A stretch of DNA of 64,000 nucleotides, taken from NCBI RefSeq assembly GCF_016786355.1, contig NZ_JADWYX010000004.1:59727-123726 (forward strand), written 5' to 3'. The notes under the pieces are model-generated. The model worked only from the letters and a program-made list of their open reading frames with translations. It searched no databases and was not told the DNA's origin. The DNA comes from Frankia sp. AgB1.9 (GTDB taxonomy: Bacteria; Actinomycetota; Actinomycetes; Frankiales; Frankiaceae). Positions 18,879 through 28,500 of this stretch are shown here, piece by piece. Position 1 is the stretch's first letter; each line of letters starts with the position of its first letter. A program made the position numbers and the translations under genes.

Positions 18879-21800
18879 CCCGGCCGGCGACCGTCCGCGA
18901 CCCGGCGACCGTCCGGGATCCGGGCGTCGGCCGATCCGCGGGACGCCGGGTCGCCCCGACGGCGCGGCTTGGCGCGGCCCGTGGCCAGGCCGTGCCGACG
19001 TTGGTCGGAGCGCTCGCGTCGCTGCTGTGCGCGAGCTCGCTGCGCCCGCTGTTCGACGGGTTCTTCTGGTGGTTCGGACCGGTGCTGCTCGCGGTCCTCG
19101 CGGTCGTCGGGCTCGCCGCGCTCGGCCGGGCGCTGGGTCTCGGCCCGTCGGCCACCGTGGTGCTCAGCCTGGCCGGCCTGCTGCTGACGTTGACCGTGTT
19201 GTGCGCCCGGTCCGAGGCCTGGCTGGGCTTCGTCCCGACCCGCGCCAGCCTCACCTACCTGCTGGACCTGATGTCCAGCGGCCGCCAGGACATGTCCCGG
19301 CTGGCCGCGCCGGTGCCGAGCCGGCCCGGCCTGGTCGTGCTGACGGTGCTCGGCGCCGCGTTCGTCGCGCTGGTCGTCGACCTGCTGGTGGTGGGTGCCG
19401 GTCGCCCGACCCTCGCGGGCCTGCCGCTGCTCGGTCTGTTCGCGGTGCCGGCGGCGGTGCTGCCGCACGGCGTCGGCGCCGGGCCGTTCACCCTGGGTGT
19501 GCTCGGGTTCCTCGCCCTGCTGCTGTTGGACGGCCGGACGGTCGTGCACCGCTGGGGCCGGCTGGTGACGACCCGCGGCGAGGGCAGGACCCAGCTGTGG
19601 CTCGGCGGCCTCGCCGGCCGGGTCGCCCTCGGCGCGCTGCTGCTCGCGGTGCTGGCTCCGTTGGTGCTTCCGTCCCTGGACGGCCATGGGCTGTTGCACC
19701 GCGCCAACGGGCCCACCGGCAACAGCGGCCCGGCGGGCACCAGGACCACGGTGCAGTGGCCGATGGTGACGCTGCAGGACCGGCTGCATGTCAACCAGCA
19801 GCAGCCGCTGCTGACCGTGCGGACCACCGGTGCGGTCCAGCTGCGGACGGTGGCCCTCGAGGACTACGACGCCGTCCGCCAGTCGTTCAATCTCCGGGAG
19901 CTCAGCGGCAACCCCAAGGCTCCGGTCTCCAGCCGCGGGCTGCCCGGCCCGCCGGACAACGTGGACACCCGCCCGGTGACCGCGACGATCTCGATCGAGC
20001 CGGGCTACAGCGAGGACTTCCTGCCGACGCCGTGGGTCCCGACCTCGGTCCAGGGTCTCGGCTCGGACTGGCTGCTCGACAAGGCCAGCCAGACGATCTT
20101 CAACCCGAAGGGCTCGGCCGCCGGCTCCACCTACACGGTCACGGCGGCCGACCCGTCGCCGAGCCGGCAGGAGCAGACCGCCAAGGGCCCGATCCCGGCC
20201 GACATCGCCTACGACACGAAGCTGCCCGACAACCTCGACCCGCAGGTCCGGGAGCTCGCGCAGTCGCTCGCCAGCGGCAGGACCAGCGACTTCGACAGGG
20301 TCCGCGCGATCCAGGACTACTTCCACAACGGCACGTTCCACTACGACCTCAACGGGGCACCCACCGGGCAGGACGCGCTCCACCAGTTCCTCTTCGTCAG
20401 CAAGACCGGGTACTGCGAGCAGTTCGCCTCCGCGATGACGCTGCTCGTGCGCGCGCTCGGGATTCCGGCGCGGGTCGCCGTCGGCTTCATCGGCGGCGAG
20501 CGGCGCGCCGACGGCAGTGTGCTGATCCGCGGCGGGGACGCGCACGCGTGGCCGGAGGTCTGGCTGCCCGGCACCGGCTGGATCGCGTTCGAGCCGACAC
20601 CTCGCACCGACGGGGTCACGCTCCCGTCCTACGCCGGCGGCACCGACCAGCCGACCACGCCGCCGGACGACACGGCGGCCCAGACCCAGCAGCCGACGCC
20701 CGGCGCGACCGGCAGCCAGCCCTCCAGCACCGACCCGGGTGACGCCCAGTCGGGCCAGGACGGCTCGACGGCGCAGAGCTCCGGGCACTCGCTGAGTGAC
20801 CTCGCCCAGACTCTGCAGGACGGCGACCTCTCCCAGCCACGGCTGAGCGTGCGCACGTCCAACCCCGACGCGTTCCGCGACGTCTTCCTGCGCGAGACGG
20901 CACTGGACGACTTCAACGGCACGAGCGGCTTCACCGAACAGGCGCTGCCCGCGTCCGGGGACCCCCCGCTGGACCACGACCTGCCCGGCCCACCAGCGGG
21001 AGTCGCGACCACGAAGCTGACCGCGACGGTCTCGGTACACCCCGGCTTCCACGAGTCCGAGCTGCCGGTGCCCACGGTGGCCACGTCCGTGGACGGCCTG
21101 GAGGGCTCCTGGCAGTTCCACCAGGCGACCGGCACCATCTACGCGGACGCGGGGACGACGGCGGCCGGCGCGGTCTACACGGTCCAGGCGCAGGTCCCGA
21201 ATCCCAGCCCCGACCAGCTCGCCAGGTCCGGGCCGGTCCCGTCCTCGCTGAAGCTCGACCTGGCGCTGCCGGCCGGCCTCGACCCGCGGATCCGCCAGCA
21301 GGCCCAGACGGTCACCGCGACGGCGACGACCGCCTACGCGAAGGCCGACGCGCTGCTGAACTACCTGACCTCCGCGCCGTTCACCTATGACGTGCACGCG
21401 CCGGCGGGCAGTGTCAGCGATCTCCTGTTCGACAGCCATACGGGCTTCTGCAACCACTACGCGACGGCGATGGCGGTCATGGCCCGAACGCTGGGAATCC
21501 CGGCCAGGGTCGCGGAGGGCTACGCCTACACCTCCGATGTCCGGCAGCCAGACGGGTCGTTGCTGTACAAGGCAGGCAACTGGCACGCGTGGACCGAGGT
21601 CTGGCTGCCCGGCGCGGGCTGGGTGCCGTTCAACCCGACCCCGGTGGGCAACCTCGACCTCGGCACGAACACCTGGAAGCCGCAGCCCGGCCAGAAGCAG
21701 CTGGAGACCGGCGGTCGGACCGGGACGGCGGCGGGTTCGACCGGGACCGTCCACGGCGTGATCCGCGTCGCGATGTGGGTCCTGATCGCGCTGGCCGGGC

Positions 21801-22393
21801 TGGCCCTGCTCGCCACGCCGGCGATCGCCCGGGTCGTCCTGCGCCGCCGCCGGCTACGCGGGGACCCGGCGCGGCGTGGGTCCGGGCCTGAGCCCTCACC
21901 GGCGGCCGCCGCCGCGGAGGCCAGCGCGCGGGTGCGGGCCGGCTGGACGGAGCTGCTCGACGTGGCGACGGACCTCGGTATCCCGCTGCGGCTCAGCGAC
22001 TCGCCCCGCATGGTGATCTCCAGGCTGGACCGCTACCTCTCGGCCGGGCCGGAGGCGACCGACGACCGGGTCGTGGCCGCGCGGGCGGCGCTGGCCCGGC
22101 TGGCGTGGGCCGAGGAGCGGGTCCGTTACGCCCCGGCCGGCACCTCCGTCGGGGCTGCCGCGGACACCGTGGCCGCGGACGTGACGATCGCTGTCGGCGC
22201 GCTGCTGTCGGTCGCGCCGCGCAGCCGCAGGCTGGTCGCGCAGATGGCGCCGCCGTCCGTGCTGCGGCGAGCGACCCGTTCGGGGGCCTATGGCGCCGCC
22301 GAACGGGCGTGGCGCCGCCGGCCCGCCCGATCCACTCCCCCGGCAGCGGCCGAGCCCGAAACCGAGCCGAGCGAGCCGGCGTCCCAGGCCTAG
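18875..22393 (+). CDS. TgpA-like membrane transglutaminase with two tandem catalytic units
   Basis: A 1172-aa membrane protein. The N-terminal part (about residues 35-270) has several hydrophobic segments as in DUF3488/TgpA proteins. A first extracytoplasmic unit has the transglutaminase core with Cys514 (TGYCEQFASAM) and His557 (GDAHAWPEVW). After a Thr/Gln/Ser-rich linker comes a second, related unit with Cys859 (TGFCNHYATAM) and His904 (GNWHAWTEVW). A late membrane segment (about 962-990) and a cytoplasmic DUF4129-like tail follow. Family members normally have one transglutaminase core; here the whole upstream beta-rich segment plus the core is duplicated. The third catalytic position reads FEPTP in the first unit and FNPTP in the second. 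The role is probably cell-envelope protein or peptidoglycan-peptide processing, but the substrate is unknown. ATG 18875 overlaps the DUF58 stop. Confidence 0.88.
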   Translation: MTRPATVRDPATVRDPGVGRSAGRRVAPTARLGAARGQAVPTLVGALASLLCASSLRPLFDGFFWWFGPVLLAVLAVVGLAALGRALGLGPSATVVLSLAGLLLTLTVLCARSEAWLGFVPTRASLTYLLDLMSSGRQDMSRLAAPVPSRPGLVVLTVLGAAFVALVVDLLVVGAGRPTLAGLPLLGLFAVPAAVLPHGVGAGPFTLGVLGFLALLLLDGRTVVHRWGRLVTTRGEGRTQLWLGGLAGRVALGALLLAVLAPLVLPSLDGHGLLHRANGPTGNSGPAGTRTTVQWPMVTLQDRLHVNQQQPLLTVRTTGAVQLRTVALEDYDAVRQSFNLRELSGNPKAPVSSRGLPGPPDNVDTRPVTATISIEPGYSEDFLPTPWVPTSVQGLGSDWLLDKASQTIFNPKGSAAGSTYTVTAADPSPSRQEQTAKGPIPADIAYDTKLPDNLDPQVRELAQSLASGRTSDFDRVRAIQDYFHNGTFHYDLNGAPTGQDALHQFLFVSKTGYCEQFASAMTLLVRALGIPARVAVGFIGGERRADGSVLIRGGDAHAWPEVWLPGTGWIAFEPTPRTDGVTLPSYAGGTDQPTTPPDDTAAQTQQPTPGATGSQPSSTDPGDAQSGQDGSTAQSSGHSLSDLAQTLQDGDLSQPRLSVRTSNPDAFRDVFLRETALDDFNGTSGFTEQALPASGDPPLDHDLPGPPAGVATTKLTATVSVHPGFHESELPVPTVATSVDGLEGSWQFHQATGTIYADAGTTAAGAVYTVQAQVPNPSPDQLARSGPVPSSLKLDLALPAGLDPRIRQQAQTVTATATTAYAKADALLNYLTSAPFTYDVHAPAGSVSDLLFDSHTGFCNHYATAMAVMARTLGIPARVAEGYAYTSDVRQPDGSLLYKAGNWHAWTEVWLPGAGWVPFNPTPVGNLDLGTNTWKPQPGQKQLETGGRTGTAAGSTGTVHGVIRVAMWVLIALAGLALLATPAIARVVLRRRRLRGDPARRGSGPEPSPAAAAAEASARVRAGWTELLDVATDLGIPLRLSDSPRMVISRLDRYLSAGPEATDDRVVAARAALARLAWAEERVRYAPAGTSVGAAADTVAADVTIAVGALLSVAPRSRRLVAQMAPPSVLRRATRSGAYGAAERAWRRRPARSTPPAAAEPETEPSEPASQA

Positions 22394-22742
22394 GCCTAGG
22401 CCTGGTGAACGGCCCCCGACCGCTCCCTCGCCCCGGCCGCGGCGGCGCGCGAATGGAGGACGACCGCCCGCGCCAGTCCGAATGGCACCGATGTGCCCGA
22501 GTCGTGGGCGGGCGCGGGGCCGGCGCCCGCCCCGCCCTTCCGTGGCCAGTGCGCGACAATGGACCCGTGGCTGGGTGGCTCAGGTAAAGGGCTGGTACCG
22601 AGGATGGCTGTTGTCCCCCACGCCCGCGTGTCGATGCCTATTCTTGGTTAGGTTCGTCCTGCCGGGTTACGGCCCTGCCGGGTCGAGGTGGCCCGTCCTG
22701 CCGGCGCCACCGAGGAGCTGGGGTCGAGGGAGGAGTGCGTAG
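22394..22742. promoter_or_regulatory. Intergenic region upstream of the DUF3040 gene
   Basis: A 349-bp stretch. It begins with three direct AGGCCT copies around 22387-22404 at the end of the transglutaminase gene and contains a more AT-rich patch (ATTCTTGGTTAGGTTCG, about 22639-22655) that could hold the promoter of the downstream gene. No gene was recognised. Confidence 0.4.
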
Positions 22743-23266
22743 ATGCCGCTCTCGGAGAACGAGCAGCGCATGCTCGAGCAGATCGAGCGCGCTCTTGTCG
22801 AGGACGACCCCAAATTCGCGAGCGCGGTCCGGTCCACGAACCCGCGGACCTACCTGGTTCGGCGGATCCGTCGCAACGCGGTGCTTTTCGTCCTCGGCCT
22901 CGCTGTCCTCGTCGTGGGTGTCGTTCTCAGCCAGCTGCCCACGCTGACCGTCATCCTGGGCATTCTCGGCTTCTCGATCATGTTGACCGCCGCGCTGCGC
23001 GGAGCGGCCGACCTGCGCCGGATGAGCGGGCGCGGCGCCGACCCCCGTCGCGGGGGGGCCCCCCCCCGCCCCCCCCCCCCCGCCCCCCCCCCGGGGGGGG
23101 GCGCGGGGGGGGGGGCCCGGCCGGCGGGCGGGGCGCGCCGCCCGGGGGCGGGAGGGGGGGGGGCGCCCCCCCCCCCCGCGGGGGGGCCCCCCCCCCGCGC
23201 CGACGCACCCGCGCCACCTTCATGGAGCGGGTCGAGGAGCGCTGGCGCCGTCGCTGGGAAGGCTGA
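22743..23266 (+). CDS. DUF3040 small membrane protein (frame broken in a G/C tract)
   Basis: ATG 22743 follows GGGAGGAG. The N-terminus MPLSENEQRMLEQIERALVEDDPKFA, two hydrophobic segments (about residues 43-60 and 66-82) and RMSGRGADPR match actinobacterial DUF3040 proteins. After residue 100 the frame enters a tract of runs of G and C. The expected charged C-terminus (FMERVEERWRRRWEG, stop 23264-23266) appears in a different frame, so start and end cannot be joined without a frameshift. The tract may be a sequencing or assembly error, or the gene may be broken. Function is unknown. Confidence 0.7.
23049..23202. repeat. Tract of almost only G and C inside the DUF3040 gene
   Basis: 154 bp with a single non-G/C base (A at 23143), made of homopolymer runs up to 13 long. 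It contains no codon pattern and coincides with the frame break of the surrounding gene. A similar tract lies at 61355-61531. Confidence 0.85.
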
Positions 23267-23296
23267 TCCCGCCGGCTGGCTGAAACGCGGCTCGGC

Positions 23297-24529
23297 TCAG
23301 GTGCTCTCCGGCCGCCTCGGCTGGCGGGGCAGCAGACTGGCCGGGCCGACGGAGTCGGTCCCGAAACGGCGGCCGGCCGCGTCGGTGGCGCGGTCGAGCT
23401 GGGACCAGCCGACCGGCCGCTCGTCGAAGGCGAGCTGGTGGCCGGCACCACCCGCGTCCGTCAGGTTCGCCGCCCGCACTCCGACCAGCCGGACGGCCTT
23501 GCCGGCGAGGCCGGCCTCGTGGAACAGCTCGAGCGCGGCCCGGTAGATCTCCTGGCTCACGTCGGTCGGCTCGCGCAGCGTGCGCGCCCGGGTGAGGGTG
23601 CTGAAGTCGGCTAACCGGATCTTGACGCCGATGGTCCTCGTGACCCGGCCGCGGTCACGCAGCCGCCGGGCCACCTGACCCGACAGACGCAGCAGCTCCC
23701 GGGCCAGGGCGTCCTGGTCGGCGCTGTCGACCGACAGGGTGTGCTCGGCGCTGATGCTGACCTCGGTCGAGCCCGGGTCCACGCCGCGCTCGTCGCGGCC
23801 GTGCGCGAGGGCGTTCAGGTGCGCGCCGGCGGCCTGACCGAGCGCGCGCCGCAGCGTCGGCAGCGGGCAGTCGGCGATGTCGCCGATGGTGCGCAGCCCC
23901 AGCCGGTCCAGCGCCGCCTCGGTGGCCTGTCCGACGCCCCACAGGGCCGACGTCGGCAGCGGGTGCAGGAAGCCGAGCACCCCGCCCGCCGGCACCACCA
24001 GCAGGCCGTCCGGCTTGGACCGGGTCGAGGCGATCTTGGCGACGAACATCGTCGGAGCTACTCCGACCGAGCAGGTCAGGCCCTCCTCGGCGAGTACCCG
24101 GGCGCGGATCAGCCGAGCGATCTCGGCCGGGGTACCGAACAGCCGCCTGGACCCGGAGACGTCGAGGAAGGCCTCGTCCACCGAGAGCGGGGCGACCAGC
24201 GGGGTGACGTCCCGCAGGATCGCCATCACCCGGGTGGAGACCTCCTGGTAGCGGTGCCGCTCGGGCGGGAGCACCAGCGCCGTCGGGCACAGCCGGCGCG
24301 CCCGGCCGAGCGGCATCGCGCTGCGCACGCCGAAGGCGCGTGCCTCATAGGTCGCGGACAGCACGACACCGCGCGTCCCGCCGCCGATGATCACGGGTCG
24401 GCCGCGCAGCTCCGGGCGTTCCAGCAGGGTCACCGAGGCGAAGAACGCGTCCATGTCGACGTGCAGGATCGGGCTGCCCACCGACCGGTCGGTGCCCGTC
24501 CCGGCCGGGCCGGCCGTCGCGCCGGTCAC
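23297..24529 (-). CDS. dinB: DNA polymerase IV (Y family)
   Basis: Translesion DNA polymerase without proofreading. The catalytic motif HVDMDAFFASV starts about 24 residues from the start, VIIGG and ATYEARAFGVRSAMP follow, and the second acidic motif is SVDEAFLDVSGS. The helix-hairpin-helix region (LWGVGQATEAALDRLGLRTIGD) and a little-finger domain complete it. The length of 410 aa is normal. GTG 24529 overlaps the stop of the upstream methyltransferase by four bases (GTGA). No LexA box is visible directly upstream. Confidence 0.95.
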   Translation of the reverse strand: MTGATAGPAGTGTDRSVGSPILHVDMDAFFASVTLLERPELRGRPVIIGGGTRGVVLSATYEARAFGVRSAMPLGRARRLCPTALVLPPERHRYQEVSTRVMAILRDVTPLVAPLSVDEAFLDVSGSRRLFGTPAEIARLIRARVLAEEGLTCSVGVAPTMFVAKIASTRSKPDGLLVVPAGGVLGFLHPLPTSALWGVGQATEAALDRLGLRTIGDIADCPLPTLRRALGQAAGAHLNALAHGRDERGVDPGSTEVSISAEHTLSVDSADQDALARELLRLSGQVARRLRDRGRVTRTIGVKIRLADFSTLTRARTLREPTDVSQEIYRAALELFHEAGLAGKAVRLVGVRAANLTDAGGAGHQLAFDERPVGWSQLDRATDAAGRRFGTDSVGPASLLPRQPRRPEST

Positions 24530-25395
24530 GGTCCGGCCGCCGTCCGGCGGGCGAGGACGTGCAGCTGGGCGGCGAGGTCCCGGTAGGGCGGGCGGGCGGC
24601 GACGGCGGCCTCCAGCTCGGCCAGCCGCTCGGCCCAGCCGGCCGCTGGCTCCCGCTCGTCCCCGCCGCCGGCCGGCGGCGTCGCGAGATCGGTGAGCACG
24701 CGGACCCCGTGCACGGCGACGACCTCGGCACCGGCGGCGCGCACGAGGCCGACGATCTCGTCGGTGTCGAACCGGTGGGTCTCGCCGGCCAGGCGCTGGC
24801 CATGCGCCGGCAGGTACGGGCCAGCCAGGGCCTGGGCCGCCTCGTCGAACCTGCCGGCGAGCGCGCGCGCCAGCACGGTGCCGGCCCGGCCCGGGACGAG
24901 CAGGCTCAGCCAGCCGCCGGGCCGCAGCACCCGCAGCGCCGCGGTGAGGGCCTGCCGCGGGTCGTCGACCCGGTCGAGGACCGCGTGGCACAGCAACAGA
25001 TCGGCGCCGCCGGCCGGGGCGAGGTCAGGACCGACCACGGCGCTCAGCTCGCTCAGGTCACCCTGCCGGCCGGTCACCCGCGTGGCCACCCCCGCGTCGG
25101 CGGCACGGCGGGCCAGGGCGGCCAAGGCGTCCTGGCTCGGATCGACGACCATCACCCGGTGGCCACGCTCGGCGAGTGGCACGGCGAACCCGCCGCTCCC
25201 GCCGCCGGCGTCGACCACGGTCAGCCCGGCCCCGGTTGGACCGGCCGCGAGCACATCGGTGAGCGCCCGCCACACGGCGGCGTGCCGCGGGTCGGCCCGC
25301 TCCGCCGCCCGGTACGCGTCCGCGGGCTGGGCCGGCGCGCCCGCCTGGCCGTCCAGCGGTGGGCCCGTCGACGGCGCCGCAGCCGGGATCGTCAT
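24526..25395 (-). CDS. Class I SAM-dependent methyltransferase
   Basis: A 289-aa soluble protein with motif I VVDAGGGSGGFAVPLAERG and acidic motif VVDPSQDAL. Further on are DLLLCHAVLDRVDDPRQAL and LRVLRPGGWLSLLV, the usual motifs II-III of small-molecule or wobble-base methyltransferases. The layout resembles the CmoM/UbiE-like group, but the substrate cannot be named. ATG 25395 overlaps the stop of the tiny upstream membrane-peptide ORF, and its own stop overlaps dinB. Confidence 0.85.
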   Translation of the reverse strand: MTIPAAAPSTGPPLDGQAGAPAQPADAYRAAERADPRHAAVWRALTDVLAAGPTGAGLTVVDAGGGSGGFAVPLAERGHRVMVVDPSQDALAALARRAADAGVATRVTGRQGDLSELSAVVGPDLAPAGGADLLLCHAVLDRVDDPRQALTAALRVLRPGGWLSLLVPGRAGTVLARALAGRFDEAAQALAGPYLPAHGQRLAGETHRFDTDEIVGLVRAAGAEVVAVHGVRVLTDLATPPAGGGDEREPAAGWAERLAELEAAVAARPPYRDLAAQLHVLARRTAAGP

Positions 25396-25481
25396 CGGGC
25401 GGGCAGCGAGAACCCGATGACCACACCGACGACGAGGCCTCCCACCGACACTCCGGCGACCGTCACCATCCATCGAGACAT
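25392..25481 (-). CDS. 29-residue single-span membrane peptide, coupled to the methyltransferase
   Basis: ATG 25481 opens a 29-codon frame: a short basic head (MSRWM), then one hydrophobic segment (VTVAGVSVGGLVVGVVIGF) and SLPAR. Its TGA overlaps the methyltransferase ATG (ATGA), and a GTAGGGATAG stretch sits just upstream as a possible ribosome site. The overlap and the clear membrane-span pattern argue for a real gene, although it is very short. The function is unknown. Confidence 0.5.
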   Translation of the reverse strand: MSRWMVTVAGVSVGGLVVGVVIGFSLPAR

Positions 25482-25577
25482 CGGCTATCCCTACGTTCGG
25501 TAACCAAGGCGACCGTGAAGATAACCGATGGTAATCGAACGGGGGTGATCCGGCGACGGACGCCCCGACGCCCGGCC

Positions 25578-28500
25578 TCACCGGAAGTCCCGGGAACTGC
25601 GGGCCACGGCGAGCGGGAGGCGCTCGAGCCGCTCGGCGATCACGTTCACCACGCCGTCGGCCTTCTCCAGCCGGCCACGGACGATCAGCGCGGGCGCGGA
25701 GGTGGCCACCGCGCGGTGACGGACCCAGACTCCCCGGGAGCAGATCACGTTCACCAGGCCAGTCTCGTCCTCCAGGTTGAGGAAGGTGGTCCCACCCGCG
25801 GTCGCCGGGCGCTGCCGATGGGTGACGACGCCGGCGACGACCACCCGCCGGTCGCCCGGGAGCTGCGCCAGCCGGGTGGCGACCACCACGCCGAGCGCGT
25901 CCAGCCGGTCCCGGACGAACTCGGTCGGGTAGCGGCCCGGCGTGATCCCGGTCGCCCACAGGTCGGCGACGATCTCCTCCGCGCCGGACATCCCAGGCAG
26001 GTGCGCCGCGACCGCCGCCGGATCCCCGACCAGCGTCGTCCCCTCCAGTCGGTCGGGCCTCGCCTGGGCGGCGGCGCCGGCCGCCCACAGCGCCTCCCTG
26101 CGGGCCAGGCCGAAGCAGCCGAACGCCCCGGCGGTGGCCAGCGCCTCCAGCTGGGCAGCGGCCAGGCCGGTCCGGCGCGCCAGATCCGCCATGTCCCGGT
26201 ACGGCCCGCCCACGTCGCGCGCGGCCACGATCCGCTCCGCGTTCGCCGTCCCGATCAGGCGGACCCCGGCCAGGCCCAGCCGGACGGCCGGATGCCGCGG
26301 GCCCACCAGACCGCCGGCTGCCCCGCTAGCCGACCTCCCAGATCCGCTCCGCCGATCCGGCAGGAACCCTGCCTCCGCTCCGGCCGCGGCCCCGACGCCG
26401 ATCCGGGCGGGAACCGGCTCACCGGCCGGCTGCCCGTCCCACACCGGCTCGGCCAGCCCGGCGGGTCGTCCTTCGCCCTGGAGGATCGCGCCGGCGCCGG
26501 AGGCGTTCAGGTCGGGGCCGTGCACGGTGACGCCATGCCGGCGGGCATCGGCGACCAGGCTCTGCGGGGGGTAGAAGCCCATCGGCTGGGCGTTGAGCAG
26601 CGCCGCGCAGAACGCCGCCGGGTAGTACAGCTTGATCCAGGCGCTGGCGTAGACGAGGAAGGCGAAGCTGACCGAGTGGCTCTCCGGGAAGCCGAAGTTC
26701 GCGAACGCGGCGAGCTTCGTGTACAGCTCGTCGGCCGCGGCGCCGGTGATCCCGTTGGTGGCCATGCCCTGGTAGAACCGCTCGCGCAGCCGGTCGATCC
26801 GTTCGGTCGCCCGCTTGGCACCCATCGCCCGGCGCAGCTGGTCCGCCTCGGCCGCGGTGAACCCGGCGACGTCGATCGCCATCTGCATGAGCTGCTCCTG
26901 GAAGAGCGGTATGCCGAGGGTCTTCTTCAGCGAGCGCTCCAGCAGCGGGTGCGGGTAGGTGACCTCCTCGAGGTCGTTGCGGCGCCGGATGTACGGATGC
27001 ACCGAGCCGCCCTGGATCGGCCCGGGGCGGATCAGCGCCACCTCGACGACCAGGTCGTAGAACCGGCGTGGCCGCAGCCGGGGCAGGGTCGCCATCTGGG
27101 CCCGGCTCTCCACCTGGAAGACGCCGATCGAGTCCGCGGCGCAGAGCATGTCGTAGACGGCCGGGTCCTCCGGCGGGATCTCCCCCAGGTCCAGGTGCCG
27201 GCCGTGGTGGTCGCGGATCAGGGCGAACGCGAGGTGCAGGGCGCCCAGCATCCCGAGGCCGAGCAGGTCGAACTTGACCAGCCCGGCGACGGCGCAGTCG
27301 TCCTTGTCCCACTGGATGACGGTCCGCCCCGGCATCCGGGCCCACTCCACCGGCACCACCTCGGCCACCGGCCGGTCGCAGATCACCATCCCGCCCGAGT
27401 GGATGCCCAGATGACGCGGGAACCCGAGCAGCTGCCCGGCAAGCCCGACCACCTCGACGGGGATCGCTGTGTTGCCTTGGTCCGCTCCGTCCGGGCGCGG
27501 CCCTGCGGCACCGACCTCGCCTGGCGGCTCGGTCGGTACCTCCGGGCCGCGTCCTCCGGAGCGAACGGTGCGCTCCGGCGACAGCCCCTGCGGCCCCGGG
27601 ACTTCACGACCTCCGAAATCGGCTTCGCCGATTCCGCAGGAACCCCGGCGCTCGTCCAGGGGCCTCCGGGGCTGCGCGCCTCCGCGCCGCGGGGGCACGT
27701 TCCGGCCACCCGCGAGCGCCGGCGCGAGGGCGGCCGCGGCCGGGATGGTCGGGGCAGGGACGGTCGCCGCCGGGGCCGCTGGCGCGGCGGTGGGTAGCGG
27801 GGACCAGCGGTCGAGGCCGGAGGACCAGGCGTCCTGTTGGCCGGGGGAGAAACCGAGCGCGCGGGCGACGTCGCGGACCGCCGAGCGGGACCGGTAGCTG
27901 ATGACGTTGGCCACCTGGGCGGCGCGGTCCCGGCCGTAGCGGCCGTAGACGTACTGGATGACCTCCTCACGGCGGCCGGACTCGATGTCTAGGTCGATGT
28001 CCGGCGGCCCGTCCCGCTCCGGGGCGAGGAACCGCTCGAACAGCAGGCCGAAGGAGACCGCGTCGACGCCGGTGATGCCCAGCGCGTAGCAGACCGCCGA
28101 GTTCGCCGCCGAGCCACGGCCCTGGCAGAGAATGTCCTCCCGGCGGCAGAACTCGACGATGTCGTGGACGATCAGGAAGTAGCCGGGGAAGCCGAGCGAC
28201 TCGATCAGGGTGAGCTCGTGGGCGAGCTGGTCGTAGGCGCCGCCGACCCGCTCCCGTACCGGCGGCCCGTACCGGCGGGCCGCGCCCTGCATGGTCAGCA
28301 GCCGCAGCCAGCTGGCCTCGGTGTGCCCGGGTGGCACCGGGAAGTCCGGCAGCCTCGGGGCGACGAGCCGCAGGTTGAAGGCGCTCTCGGTCCCGACCCG
28401 TGCCGCCGCCTCCACCGCGCCCGGATACCGGGCGAACCGGTCGGCCATCTCGGCGCCGGACCGCAGGTGCGCGGCGCCGGCCGGCGGCAGGTGGCCGTCC

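Noticed and set aside
18464..21754. 1096-codon frame on the minus strand
   Set aside because: It is the antisense shadow of the DUF58 and transglutaminase genes; its sequence is Arg/Gly/Gln-rich with no family pattern, and the plus-strand proteins have clear motifs.
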